A stretch of 64,000 nt of DNA from Thiocapsa roseopersicina (lineage in GTDB: Bacteria > Pseudomonadota > Gammaproteobacteria > Chromatiales > Chromatiaceae): the NCBI RefSeq assembly GCF_900106925.1, contig NZ_FNNZ01000001.1, positions 1-64,000 of the forward strand, written 5' to 3'. The notes beneath the pieces are model-generated. The model searched no databases. It saw nothing but the letters and a program-made list of their open reading frames with translations, and was not told the origin of the DNA. The translations under genes were made by a program, and so were the position numbers. Positions 8,101 through 15,565 of the stretch are shown here, one piece after another (within the stretch, counting starts at the first letter, position 1; each line of letters begins with the position of its first letter).

Positions 8101-8626
8101 GGTGCGAGCGCGGGTCCGGGTAGGGGATGTAAGCACCGCCGCTGCGGCTGAACTCGCTGTAGAGCTCGATGCTGCGTCCGACGTCCACGACCACCACGAA
8201 GGGCGGGCGGCCCTCGGCGGCGGGGAGGGCGCGCACGTACTGCACCGCCTGACCGTGGGCGCGCAGCATCGCCTTGTCCCAGCCGCCGGTATCGAGACTC
8301 AAGCCTGTCTGTTTGCATTCGAGCACGTAGCAGGTGCGTCGGTAGAGGTCGATAAAACCGTGGCTCTCGGTCCCGTCGCCGTGCTGGAAGACGACGCGGC
8401 GCTCGAAGCAATAGGCGTTGTCGTGTGTGTCTTGCCGGGCGGGGTCCGGCTGGGGCAGCCCGAGGAGCGCGCACAGCTCGGTCAGGAAGAGTTGGTAGTT
8501 GGCGCGCTCGGTGCCGGTCGCGCCTGCCCAGCGGGCGATGAAGGTTTCGATGAGGTCGGGCGAGAGGGCGTCGTCCTCGGGCGGGTCGTTCAAACTCGGG
8601 ATGTTTGCGATGTCGTCCATGGCCAT
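5135..8626 (-). CDS. single-chain restriction-modification enzyme, MmeI-like (type IIG/IIL)
   Basis: The 1163-residue protein carries nuclease and N6-adenine methyltransferase in one chain. Near residue 90-105 GFIDLYRRTCYVLECKQ gives a D-x-n-ExK nuclease site. SAM-binding motif I DPACGSGNFLY lies near residue 416 and catalytic motif IV NPPFIGNKRM near 578, both in the wording typical of the MmeI family; the C-terminal third would be the target-recognition region. Such enzymes protect the host by methylating one strand and cut unmodified DNA at a distance. No separate R, M, S or BREX/DISARM genes flank it, so it should work alone. Full length, no frameshift. The specificity cannot be read from sequence. 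Confidence 0.82.
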   Translation of the reverse strand: MAMDDIANIPSLNDPPEDDALSPDLIETFIARWAGATGTERANYQLFLTELCALLGLPQPDPARQDTHDNAYCFERRVVFQHGDGTESHGFIDLYRRTCYVLECKQTGLSLDTGGWDKAMLRAHGQAVQYVRALPAAEGRPPFVVVVDVGRSIELYSEFSRSGGAYIPYPDPRSHRIRLDDLRRPEIRARLRAVWLDPLSLDPTRYAAHVTREIAVQLARLAVSLESAGHPPQTTAAFLIRCLFTLFAEDVGLLKQDCFSELLRSMRDSPAQFVPMVQALWQDMDRGSPFSTVLRDRVLRFNGGLFADHTALPLDRDQLDLLIDAAGADWRHVEPAIFGTLLERALDPLERHRLGAHYTPRAYVERLVIPTVIEPLREDWTGVQSAAFALHEQGKDSEAIRLVSAFQVGLASIRVLDPACGSGNFLYVTLEHLKRLEGEVLDTLQSLGQRQTLLELEGVSVDPHQLLGLELNPRAAAIAETVLWIGYLQWHFRTHGAVHPPEPIIRDFRNIQCRDAVLDYDRVEYVTDESGRPVTRWDGRTMKRHPVTGEQVPDETAQAPLERYVDPRRATWPEADFVVGNPPFIGNKRMRLALGDGYVKALRDVWTEVPGSADYVMYWWHRAAEIARSGALRRFGLITTNSLTQSFNRQIIDAHLTAAEPLSLVFAIPDHPWVDSTDGAAVRIAMTAGAPGNRPGVLFRVVAEKSEGGSEGVEVELDRAEGPINPDLSVGADLSAAVPLRANLGLAFTGMYPLGQGFVIQAEDLVKAIGTDVGTEQVLKPFVIARDLTQVDRRARIIDFYPRTMEEARAEFPCLFQWVLERVKPERDHNPRPVRRENWWRFAEPNPSLRRAIDGLDRMIAIPRTAKWFSFQFVSIDTIPDTAVVAVASSDPLLLGVLSSRVHLCWAMMAGGRLGVGNDPRYQHKQTFNPFPFPAPQEPEKDPIRQLAEDLDAHRKQRQTLHPTLTMTGMYNVMERLRRGEPLDPKERIIHEQGLVSILRQIHDTLDTAVLAAYGWSDLTAPLLASAPGSEQAAAIEETILQRLVALNTERAAEERRGLIRWLRPDFQNPGQATGDTGNVRTGAETADTQTIAAGSKRDWPRTLPDQFLALRAALAARPGPVAAPELAQAFTRTPRAKVGELLEILVTLGHARRLDDGRYLPG

Positions 8627-8845
8627 GCCGGTGTGGGCTCCTGAATAGGCGGTCGGGGGTGTTCGCGTGGATGATGCCTGTTGCGATCATTGGAGGTCAG
8701 CGGCGGCGGACGCCGGGATTCGCGCTCCCTCATTCCGGCCCGGGGCTCTTCCGGTACCGCCGGCGGTTTTGCACTCGGGCGTCTACATCGTTCCCGCATC
8801 TTAGGTGATTTCCGGGAATGATCATCCCGGCTGCGCATCCCCGGA

Positions 8846-8940
8846 TGTAGGTGCGAATTTATTCGCACAGGCCGGACGGTGGCCTCGCCGAGCGTCTCGC
8901 CGGCGAAACCGGCGTGTGTGCGAATAAATTCGCACCTACA
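8846..8940. repeat. large inverted repeat of GTGCGAATTTATTCGCAC palindromes
   Basis: The arms TGTAGGTGCGAATTTATTCG.. and the inverse at 8917-8940 are nearly perfect complements about 45 bases apart, and each arm is itself a palindrome. A single arm recurs at 37392-37409 and a relative (GGGCGAATGAATTCGCCC) near 11970. The rest of 8627-8976 shows no gene. Confidence 0.85.
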
Positions 8941-8976
8941 GGCTGGTCGTTCCTTTCCCGAAAATAGCCTTAGCGG

Positions 8977-9352
8977 TCAAACCGCTACGATCCCCTTCGC
9001 TTGAAGTCTCTGCGCGAGCTGAATCAGCTTCTCATCGAAGGTTGCAAATTCGATCGCCTTTGTGCTGCCGGCGAGATGCAGCGCCTCCGCAAAATCCATA
9101 CCCTGCTCATGCCAGTCGAGCGCCTTGGCGACAACGCCTATCGTTTCGACCTCGACCTGTTGAAGGCCGATGACTTTTCGCAAAGCACATACGACGGTCT
9201 CACGGGATAGCTTGTAGGAGAACCTGAGCACCCACTCGGTTTCCAGCAGCACCGTCTTGGTGAGGAAAATACGCTCCCGCTCGAATAGCGCGACGGCTCT
9301 CGGACTCTGCTCGGGATCGTCATTAGCGACAATCCGCACGACGACGTTAGTA
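8977..9352 (-). pseudogene. vapC: vapC toxin, 3' fragment split by IS630
   Basis: This reads TNVVVRIVANDDPEQSPRAV, LFERERIFLTKTVLLETEWV, LDWHEQGMDFAEALHLA, FATFDEKL: a PIN-domain VapC toxin from residue 6 to the end. The first codons, including the first catalytic Asp, lie 1.1 kb away at 10482-10495 (MLAVD). Joining GA-TA from there to TA-CTAAC here restores MLAVD-TNVVV exactly, with the TA counted once. The open frame that now begins inside the IS (MSASESAENLAFGEY) replaces the catalytic Asp by Tyr, so any product should be inactive. The antitoxin gene is upstream at 10464-10742. Confidence 0.88.
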
Positions 9353-10479
9353 TACTCACCGAATGCGAGATTTTCGGCACTTTCACTCGCCGACAATCGC
9401 GAAGTTCTCGGTCAACAATGAGCGCATTTGATCACGATACAGATGCGAATTGTTGAAGAAGCCTTCGCAAGCGCTCCGAAAATCGCCGAACGATTCATAA
9501 TAGCGATTATAGAGTGTCGTTTTCTTGAAGAGCTTCCATAATCGCTCGATCGGATTGAGATTCGGAGCATACGGAGGAAGAAACACCAGCGTGATGCGCG
9601 AATCCTCGAGGTACGCCTGGACGGCTTTCGATCGGTAATAGCGTGCGTTGTCGCAGATCACATAAATGCACGCGGCGTAGGCATAGGCCAACAGCAGCTG
9701 ATCGAACAGCGCGATGGTCGAGTCGGCGTTGATGGTGTCGTCGTAGCGCACCACCGGCGCCATCCGCTCCAAGTCGATGGCGCCGTTGATGTTGAGGCGC
9801 TGACGCCCGCTGTTGGAACGTACCTCGTGGTCTTTGCCGCGCTTGATCCAGCCGTAGCCCAGCACCGGATTGTGCTGCGGATGCACGGCATCCATGAACA
9901 CGATCACGTCGTTCGGGCCTTTGTTTTTCTTGAGCTCTTCGTACTTGGCGAGAAAGGCGCGCTGGGCCTCCGGGTCGGCCTTGCCGGGAACGAGCTTGGG
10001 CTTCTTGTAGACGAACCCGAGGCGATGCAGCAAGGCCGTCATGCCGCCGGGAGTATAGGTGACCCCGCATTCGGTTTGGACCCACGCTGCGATGTCCTTG
10101 GCCGAGAGGTACAGGTGTTCCTGAAGATGCAGATCGAGCCGATCGAGTTGGGTCTCGCTCAACTGCACATCGCTGCCGCGATACTCGACCTTGAGCAACT
10201 CCTCCAGGCCACCGCCGCGATAGCGCTTGAAGTGAGTGCGCACCGTATTGGGGTCGACCAGCAGGGCCTCGGCAATGTCCTCGGCCCGCCAGCCGGAGGC
10301 GAGCAGGATGACGGCCTTGATGCGATCGGCCTCGCGTTGGTCACGCGTGCGCCGGTGCGCTGCCCGCAACTGCGTCAGTTCCTCCGATGTGAGCCTGTAG
10401 TCGACCATGGCAGCAATGATAGCCAAGCTTCAGTAGCTTGCGCTAGACTCCTGAGAGAAAAACTCAGATGAGACCGGTA
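9353..10479 (-). mobile_element. IS630-family insertion sequence
   Basis: This is a 1127-bp element with one transposase gene. Its ends (TAC...C..AT..GAG.TTTTC, read inward from both sides) are imperfect inverted repeats, and it is flanked on both sides by TA (9351-9352 and 10480-10481), the target duplication of IS630/Tc1-type elements. Insertion split vapC between codons 5 and 6. Intact transposase and clean ends indicate a recent, possibly mobile copy. Confidence 0.88.
9383..10408 (-). CDS. IS630 family transposase
   Basis: The N terminus is a helix-turn-helix region (RIKAVILLASGWRAEDIAEA, then VDPNTVRTHFKRYRGGG). The catalytic core is DDE: Asp in VIVFMDAVHPQHNP, Asp in YVICDNARYYRS, Glu in APNLNPIERLWKLFKK. 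Length is normal for a one-frame IS630 transposase, with no frameshift. ATG at 10408 (MVDYRLTSEEL) is preferred; an in-frame TTG at 10426 would add six residues. It cuts and pastes the element into TA dinucleotides. The last codons end about 30 bases inside the terminal repeat. Confidence 0.92.
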   Translation of the reverse strand: MVDYRLTSEELTQLRAAHRRTRDQREADRIKAVILLASGWRAEDIAEALLVDPNTVRTHFKRYRGGGLEELLKVEYRGSDVQLSETQLDRLDLHLQEHLYLSAKDIAAWVQTECGVTYTPGGMTALLHRLGFVYKKPKLVPGKADPEAQRAFLAKYEELKKNKGPNDVIVFMDAVHPQHNPVLGYGWIKRGKDHEVRSNSGRQRLNINGAIDLERMAPVVRYDDTINADSTIALFDQLLLAYAYAACIYVICDNARYYRSKAVQAYLEDSRITLVFLPPYAPNLNPIERLWKLFKKTTLYNRYYESFGDFRSACEGFFNNSHLYRDQMRSLLTENFAIVGE

Positions 10480-10742
10480 TATCGACTGCGAGCATGGCTT
10501 TCGCTGACTCCCCAAGCGATTGCTTCGTCCATGTCATCCAAGGAATTGGCCGGACCTCGGTAGCCCGCGCAGCCCACCACATCACTGAGCAAGGTTGTCG
10601 GGACGGGTTTCTTTGGCCTTAAAACAATGCTGTCCGGACATTCCTCGATCTCGAGCTCGGTGCCCGCCGGCCAGTGATACTGTTCCCGAATGGACTTGGG
10701 CAGTTTGACCTGTCCATTGTTGGAAAGACGTGTTGTTTCCAT
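10464..10742 (-). CDS. vapB: AbrB-fold antitoxin VapB
   Basis: The 92-residue protein begins METTRLSNNGQVKLPKSIRE and continues GTELEIEECPDSIVLRPKKP, a SpoVT/AbrB swapped-hairpin DNA-binding domain, then a toxin-binding tail (LSDVVGCAGYRGPANSLDDM). The frame extends 80 codons further upstream but without similarity, so the METT start is chosen. Without the insertion it would stop right after SESHARSRY (TAC TAA), overlapping the vapC start; the IS changes the end to SRYTGLI. The antitoxin thus survives nearly intact while its toxin is dead. Confidence 0.82.
   Translation of the reverse strand: METTRLSNNGQVKLPKSIREQYHWPAGTELEIEECPDSIVLRPKKPVPTTLLSDVVGCAGYRGPANSLDDMDEAIAWGVSESHARSRYTGLI
10480..10495 (-). 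pseudogene. vapC: vapC toxin, 5' fragment
   Basis: The 16 bases ATGCTCGCAGTCGATA encode MLAVD and the first base of codon 6, the beginning of a PIN-domain toxin (usually MIAVDTN). They overlap the end of vapB in another frame and run into the TA duplication at the IS630 boundary. The remaining codons are at 8977-9352. Confidence 0.75.
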
Positions 10743-10935
10743 GATGTTGTAGACAAGCCGTGCCCACGAAACGTAAGACCTGATCCTACTCAGAGCGAAA
10801 GACTCAAGCAAGACATGCCGCCCGCCGAGCGGGAAACCGGGGGAGAACCGGAGCGGCGGTCCTCGGAAAAAGCGGCAAAGAGCCACGTCGATGGTGCCTG
10901 CGCTCGATGCTTTCGGAGCCGACGGGGATTTGCAT

Positions 10936-11910
10936 TCAGGCGCTTGCGCCGCTCCGAATTGCCGTCCGCGCGAGAGCGGCACCGACCCCTGCGCCGATGG
11001 TATTGAGGGCGAGATCGGTGACCGAGGGGTGGCGGGGCAGCAGGATCTGCAGGGTCTCGATCGAGAGGCTCAAGGCCGCTCCGAGGAGCATGATGTGCCC
11101 GATGGAGAGGCGGCGTCCGAAGAGGAGCACGAGCAGGGCGCCGAAGGGGATGAATCCGAAAAAGTTGACGTAGATGTCGGCGTTTGCGTAGTAGGGCTGT
11201 TTCTGTTCGAGGTCCCAGGGATCGAACGCCTTGACCTCCCACCAGCCTCCGGGGAGCACGATCTCGGCGGGATCCAGATAATCGATGGTGCTGCCGTCGA
11301 TCTCGACCGAGGCGGCGCTGATCTCGCCCGTCCAAGCCCGCCCGTAGGGAAGCTCGTTGCCCATCGCAAGCGCGTAGTCGGGATTCCATTCGGGGAACGG
11401 CGAGCCGGATAGCGGCAGATCGCCCCGGGGCTTGTCGTCTACCGTCACGGTCAGGCGATCGGGCCCGAGTCGCAGGCGGATCTCATGCCAGTCGGCGTCG
11501 CGGAAGAGGCCGGGAACCTGCAGGGCGGGCGTGCCGTTGGCGTCCGATCCCGGGCGGCGGACGCGGATGACGAGATCTTCGCCCTCCTGTCCGAGCGTCA
11601 GATTGCGATCGGAAACACCGTCGGAGATGGTGAAGAGACGGGCCGGACCCTGTTGATCGGGATCGTCCGTGCGCGCGACGAGCCGTACCTCAAACAGGCT
11701 CATGTGTTGTAGGCCACGCAACCACTCCGGAGCGCCGGGAGTACGTGCGATGCCGACCCCCGGGAAAGACAAGCCTCCGTCGGCCGTGCGTTCGGCCTGA
11801 TTCACGACATGCTTCGGGGGCTCGAAGGTGAAGGGGTACAGGCCCACTGCCCAGTAGCCGAGCAGAAAGAGAACGAGGATCAGGACCTTGGTCGGGCTGC
11901 GGCTGAGCAT
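10936..11910 (-). CDS. VanZ-like membrane protein with LamG-type insert
   Basis: The 324-residue protein begins with a membrane helix (VLILVLFLLGYWAVGLYPF), followed by a large outer domain (about residues 30-215) of concanavalin/LamG type: LARLFTISDG-like strands, DWHEIRLRLGPDRLTVTVDD, GRAWTGEISAASVEI. The C-terminal 90 residues are VanZ-like: NFFGFIPFGALLVLLFG, LSLSIETLQILLPRHPSVTD and LALNTIGAGVGAALA. VanZ-like proteins are multi-pass and of uncertain function; the fused LamG domain suggests recognition of a cell-surface glycan, which is inference. It stands alone, with a gap on each side. Confidence 0.75.
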   Translation of the reverse strand: MLSRSPTKVLILVLFLLGYWAVGLYPFTFEPPKHVVNQAERTADGGLSFPGVGIARTPGAPEWLRGLQHMSLFEVRLVARTDDPDQQGPARLFTISDGVSDRNLTLGQEGEDLVIRVRRPGSDANGTPALQVPGLFRDADWHEIRLRLGPDRLTVTVDDKPRGDLPLSGSPFPEWNPDYALAMGNELPYGRAWTGEISAASVEIDGSTIDYLDPAEIVLPGGWWEVKAFDPWDLEQKQPYYANADIYVNFFGFIPFGALLVLLFGRRLSIGHIMLLGAALSLSIETLQILLPRHPSVTDLALNTIGAGVGAALARTAIRSGASA

Positions 11911-12053
11911 CTCGTGCGTGTCCTTGCGGGCTTTCAGGTGATTTCATGGACAGGGTGTGCGGGCCTGTGGGCGAATGAATTCGCCCACAGGCGTGGGCAG
12001 TCGAGATGTTCATTGCCGGAAATCGGCTCAGGTTGAGCTGCGTTGCTCGGGCG

Positions 12054-13310
12054 TCAGTCGGCGCGCAGCCCCAAGCGGTATTGGATGCGGGTCGGTCCGC
12101 CTTTGGTCTCGCGTGTCACCCAGGCGGCGTGGAGGTTGCCGGCGTCGTCCAGGGCGACGGACGGATGGCCCTGCTCATCGGGGCCGGATGCCCCGGGAAG
12201 CGCAAGGTCCTCGCTCCAGGTGCCGTCGGCATACCAGCTCAGGAGGATGTCGCCTTGTCCTTCGCGCTCGTCGGTCCAGGCGACGACGAGGGTGCCGTCG
12301 GGGTGGCCGGCTGCGCTGACGTGCCATTGCGCGGACAGCTCGCCGAAGTCGTCCTGTACCCGCTCGTTCGGGCCGAATCCGTCCGGGCCGAAGTGCGCGG
12401 CATAGACGTCGTAGCCGTGACGGAAGTTGCGCTTGTCCTCCCAGGCGGCGAGCAGGCGATCGGCGCCATAGGGTGCTACCGCGACACGTGCGACGCCGTG
12501 ACCAGCGCCGAACGGCAGCTCGGGACCGGGTGGGTCCTCGCTGATCCGCGCCGGCGGGTCGAAACGGCAGGGCTGACCGGGTGCGCTTGCCGTGGCCATG
12601 ATGATGGTGTGGCCGGGGCGGCGATCCTCCCAGGCGACCACGAGCCGTTCGCCGACCTGCGCAGCGGTCGGGACAAGTTGATCGGCGACCGGGGCGACGG
12701 CGTCCGCCGGACAGCGCGTCGTCACCGTCAGGCCGAGCTCGCCGTCGCGGCCGAGCGTCGCCGTCATGATCCGTGCGGTGCCGGTCTGCCGATCCGCCCA
12801 GACCGCGACGAGATCCCCGTCGGAGGCGTCAAGGCTGACCTGTGCTCCTTTGGGGCTGACCTCGACGGGCGGTCCGAGTCCCTCCGGGGTTGCGAGCCGC
12901 ACGAGGATCCGTCCGTCCTCCTCCCAGGCCACGGCGAAGCGGCGATCGGACAGGGCGGCGACGGCGGGCTCGAAGGCCTCGCCTTCGCCGCTGATTTGGA
13001 TCGCGGGGGCAAAGCCGGCCGTCGTCGGATCTTTCAGCGCCAGGTAGGCGCGCGGGGCGCCTGCATGCTCGTCGTCCCAGACCACCGCGACCATCCCGTC
13101 CGAAACCGCAAGGCTACGTCGCCCGGCGGACGACATCTGATGAAAGACGCCCGCGGAGGTCCCGGCCACCTCGATCGGCGGCTCATCGAATGTCCAGGGC
13201 TGCGCCGCGGCCGACCCCGAGGCCGTCGCCCAGGCTAGACCGGCAACGAGCGCCCCGACGAGCGAGGCGTGGCCCGGATGTTCTGTGCACCGGATCACGA
13301 AACGGCTCAC
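12054..13310 (-). CDS. secreted seven-bladed beta-propeller protein
   Basis: The N terminus has a signal peptide (LVGALVAGLAWATASGSAAA). The mature protein has about seven repeats with the pattern V-x-A/V-W-x-D-x-R: AVVWDDEHAG, AVAWEEDGR, VAVWADRQTG, VVAWEDRRPGH, LAAWEDKRN, VVAWTDEREGQGD, HAAWVTRETKGG. This resembles sialidase-type (BNR) propellers, but no sialidase catalytic set is evident. It overlaps the upstream thioredoxin gene by four bases (ATGA), so the two are co-translated. Role: probably extracytoplasmic binding or scaffolding; substrate unknown. Confidence 0.65.
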   Translation of the reverse strand: MSRFVIRCTEHPGHASLVGALVAGLAWATASGSAAAQPWTFDEPPIEVAGTSAGVFHQMSSAGRRSLAVSDGMVAVVWDDEHAGAPRAYLALKDPTTAGFAPAIQISGEGEAFEPAVAALSDRRFAVAWEEDGRILVRLATPEGLGPPVEVSPKGAQVSLDASDGDLVAVWADRQTGTARIMTATLGRDGELGLTVTTRCPADAVAPVADQLVPTAAQVGERLVVAWEDRRPGHTIIMATASAPGQPCRFDPPARISEDPPGPELPFGAGHGVARVAVAPYGADRLLAAWEDKRNFRHGYDVYAAHFGPDGFGPNERVQDDFGELSAQWHVSAAGHPDGTLVVAWTDEREGQGDILLSWYADGTWSEDLALPGASGPDEQGHPSVALDDAGNLHAAWVTRETKGGPTRIQYRLGLRAD

Positions 13311-13780
13311 GAGGCACCCGCGGCGGCCAGCGCCTCCTGGATCTTGGCGTCGGCCTTGAGCAGATCCTCGATCCGCTGCACGCCCACCAGACGCAGGACC
13401 AGCTCGCCGTCCGGCGTCATGAATGAAAAGACGGGCGTCACGAAGGCGTCGTAGCGGGTCCCGAGCTCGCGCTCCGTGATGCGCTCGCCGCTGGGCAGGC
13501 GCAGACGCTCGCCGCTCTCGGCGTCGACGTAGGCGAGTGCGTAATGCGCGGAATAACGCTCGCGCACCTGCGCGTCGGAGAAGGCTTCCTTGTTGGTCTT
13601 CTCGCAGTAGCCGCAGCCGTAGCGGCCGAAATAGACGAACAGCGGTTTGCCCTCGGATTTTGCCTGTTGCATGGCCTGGTCGAAGGGCTTGAAGGCGTAG
13701 CCGTCCGGTGCCTCGGCGCGGGCTGCGGCAGCGGAGATCAGGAGTAGGCCGAGGAGGGCCGATCGAGCGAATCGGGTCAT
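13307..13780 (-). CDS. periplasmic thioredoxin-like protein
   Basis: The start is MTRFARSALLGLLLISAAAA, a Sec signal peptide; the frame is open further upstream without meaning. The mature part has a thioredoxin fold with the active site FGRYGCGYCEKTNKEAF (CGYC) and cis-Pro strand FVTPVFSFMTPDGE, close to SoxW/DsbD-C-like thiol reductases. It probably reduces disulfides in the periplasm. It is the first gene of a two-gene unit with the beta-propeller protein, which may be its client; that protein has few cysteines, so the link is uncertain. Confidence 0.78.
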   Translation of the reverse strand: MTRFARSALLGLLLISAAAARAEAPDGYAFKPFDQAMQQAKSEGKPLFVYFGRYGCGYCEKTNKEAFSDAQVRERYSAHYALAYVDAESGERLRLPSGERITERELGTRYDAFVTPVFSFMTPDGELVLRLVGVQRIEDLLKADAKIQEALAAAGAS

Positions 13781-13979
13781 GGGTTCAAGCTCCCGCGAGG
13801 CGATGAAAAAGCTGCATACCGGCACCTTATCAAAAGCCGATGCGAACGGGCACCCAGGGGTTGCTCGTGACTCCGGCCATCTTGGCACGTGGCGCAGAGC
13901 GCCGCGGGGCGAGCGCGACAACGCCTAGCGGGTGTCATGAACAACGGAACGCTATTCGGATCGTGCGTCTGAGCGGTGA

Positions 13980-14012
13980 GGATGGGTTTCGCTGCGCTCT
14001 ACCCATCCTACG
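13980..14012. repeat. GGATGGGT / ACCCATCC interspersed palindrome
   Basis: GGATGGGTTTCGCTGCGCTC continues to ACCCATCCTACGG, an imperfect hairpin. Copies in both orientations recur at 32000-32031, around 32060 and 32178-32213. This is a short interspersed repeat common in related genomes; it lies 3' of trkH. Confidence 0.7.
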
Positions 14013-14059
14013 GATCTCGGTTGTTCAACCTTTCCCGGCGCGTCGAGATGATCCGGCGG

Positions 14060-15505
14060 TCAACGCCGCCAGAAGGCCGGCGAGAGGATCACCAGGATGG
14101 TCAGGATCTCCAGCCGCCCGAGAAGCATGGCGACGACGCCGAGCAGCTTGCCGAGATCGCTGACCGATTGGAAGGTGAGGGCGACCTCGCCGAGGCCCGG
14201 ACCGAGATTGTTCAAACAGGTGGCGACGGCACTGAAGGCATCCAGCGGGGCAAGCCCGGCGTGGATCATCAGGAGGGTCAAGGTTGCGACCGCAAAGGTA
14301 TAGAGCGCGAAAAAACCCCAGACCGAACGTGCAAGGCGGGGGTCGACGATGCGTCGGCCCAAGCGCAGCGGCAGAATGGCGTGCGGATGGATCAGCTGGC
14401 GCACCTCCTGCGCGCCCTGCTTGACCATGAGCAGGACGCGCAGCACCTTAATGCCGCCGGCGGTCGAGCCGCCGCATCCGCCGACGAAGCTGATGTAGAT
14501 GAGCAGGAGCGGGAGGAAGTCGGGCCAGTGAGCGAAATCGACCGTCCCGAACCCTGTGCTGGTGACGATGGAGACCACCTCGAAGGCGGCATCGCGCAGA
14601 CTGGCATGCACCTGATCGTAGGGGCCTTCCAGATAGAGGATCACACCGACCAGCGCGACCATGGCGAGGACGAAGCCGAGAAAGGCCCGGGCCTCGGTGT
14701 CGCGTAGATAATGCAGCGGATTGCGATCGAGCCAGACCAGGTAATGGACGCCGAAGTTGATCGCGGCCAAGAGCATAAAGACCACGGCGACCGCCTCGAC
14801 GGCGGGGCTTGCGAAGTGGGCCATGCTGGCGTCGTGGGTCGAGAAGCCGCCGGTGGAGACCGTGGACAGGCTGTGGGAGACGGCATCGAACGGGGTCATC
14901 CCCGCCAGCCAGTAACCGGCGGCGCAGGCGAGGGTGAGCGAGAAGTAGATCAGCCATAGCGCGCGGGCGGTTTGGGTCAGGCGCGGGGTCAGCTTCTCCT
15001 CTTTGAGTGGACCCGGCGCCTCGGCCCGGTAGAGCTGCATCCCGCCGATACCCAGCATGGGCATGACCGCCACCCCGAGCACGATGAGCCCCATCCCGCC
15101 GAACCACTGCAGCTGCTGGCGGTAGAAGAGCAGCGAGCGCGGCATGGTGTCCAGACCGGCGATCACGGTTGCACCCGTGGTGGTGATCCCGGAGGTGGAT
15201 TCGAACAGGGCATCGACCGGCGAGAGACCGAAGCCGCTCATCAGCGGCCAAGCACCCAGGAGACTCAGCAGGACCCAGAAGAGGGTCACGACCAGATAAC
15301 CGTCGCCTACGCTCAAGTCGCGCGCGCGCCGTCGACCGATCAGCCAGAGGAGGGCGCCGAACCCGAGCGAGCCGGCCATCGGCCAGAGAAAGTGCAGGAC
15401 CTCGGGCTCGCGATACCAGAGACCGACCAGGATCGGGGTCACCAGTGTGACGCCGAAGATCAGCGCATAGATGCCGACGATCCGACCGACCAAGAAGAGG
15501 TTCAT
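14060..15505 (-). CDS. trkH: Trk-type potassium uptake protein TrkH
   Basis: The 481-residue integral membrane protein has the four selectivity-loop repeats of the TrkH/KtrB family (TSGITTTGATVIAG, LSTVSTGGFSTHD, SIVTSTGFGTVDF, SAVATCLNNLGPGLG), each with its central Gly. It conducts K+ across the inner membrane and normally needs the cytoplasmic NAD/ATP-binding gating protein TrkA. No trkA lies beside it, although a protein with TrkA_N-like Rossmann domains is encoded at 19124-20968. Length and motifs are complete. It is separated by 60 bases from the upstream glycosyltransferase gene on the same strand. Confidence 0.92.
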   Translation of the reverse strand: MNLFLVGRIVGIYALIFGVTLVTPILVGLWYREPEVLHFLWPMAGSLGFGALLWLIGRRRARDLSVGDGYLVVTLFWVLLSLLGAWPLMSGFGLSPVDALFESTSGITTTGATVIAGLDTMPRSLLFYRQQLQWFGGMGLIVLGVAVMPMLGIGGMQLYRAEAPGPLKEEKLTPRLTQTARALWLIYFSLTLACAAGYWLAGMTPFDAVSHSLSTVSTGGFSTHDASMAHFASPAVEAVAVVFMLLAAINFGVHYLVWLDRNPLHYLRDTEARAFLGFVLAMVALVGVILYLEGPYDQVHASLRDAAFEVVSIVTSTGFGTVDFAHWPDFLPLLLIYISFVGGCGGSTAGGIKVLRVLLMVKQGAQEVRQLIHPHAILPLRLGRRIVDPRLARSVWGFFALYTFAVATLTLLMIHAGLAPLDAFSAVATCLNNLGPGLGEVALTFQSVSDLGKLLGVVAMLLGRLEILTILVILSPAFWRR

Positions 15506-15565
15506 CGGGGTGCCGCGCCTGTCGCGAGGCGTCGCCCCCCTCGACGCCGGGCGCCTCGAACGGGT

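Noticed and set aside
6614-8644. 676-codon plus-strand frame opposite the restriction-modification gene
   Set aside because: GC-rich antisense shadow; no family motif, while the minus strand carries clear methyltransferase motifs.
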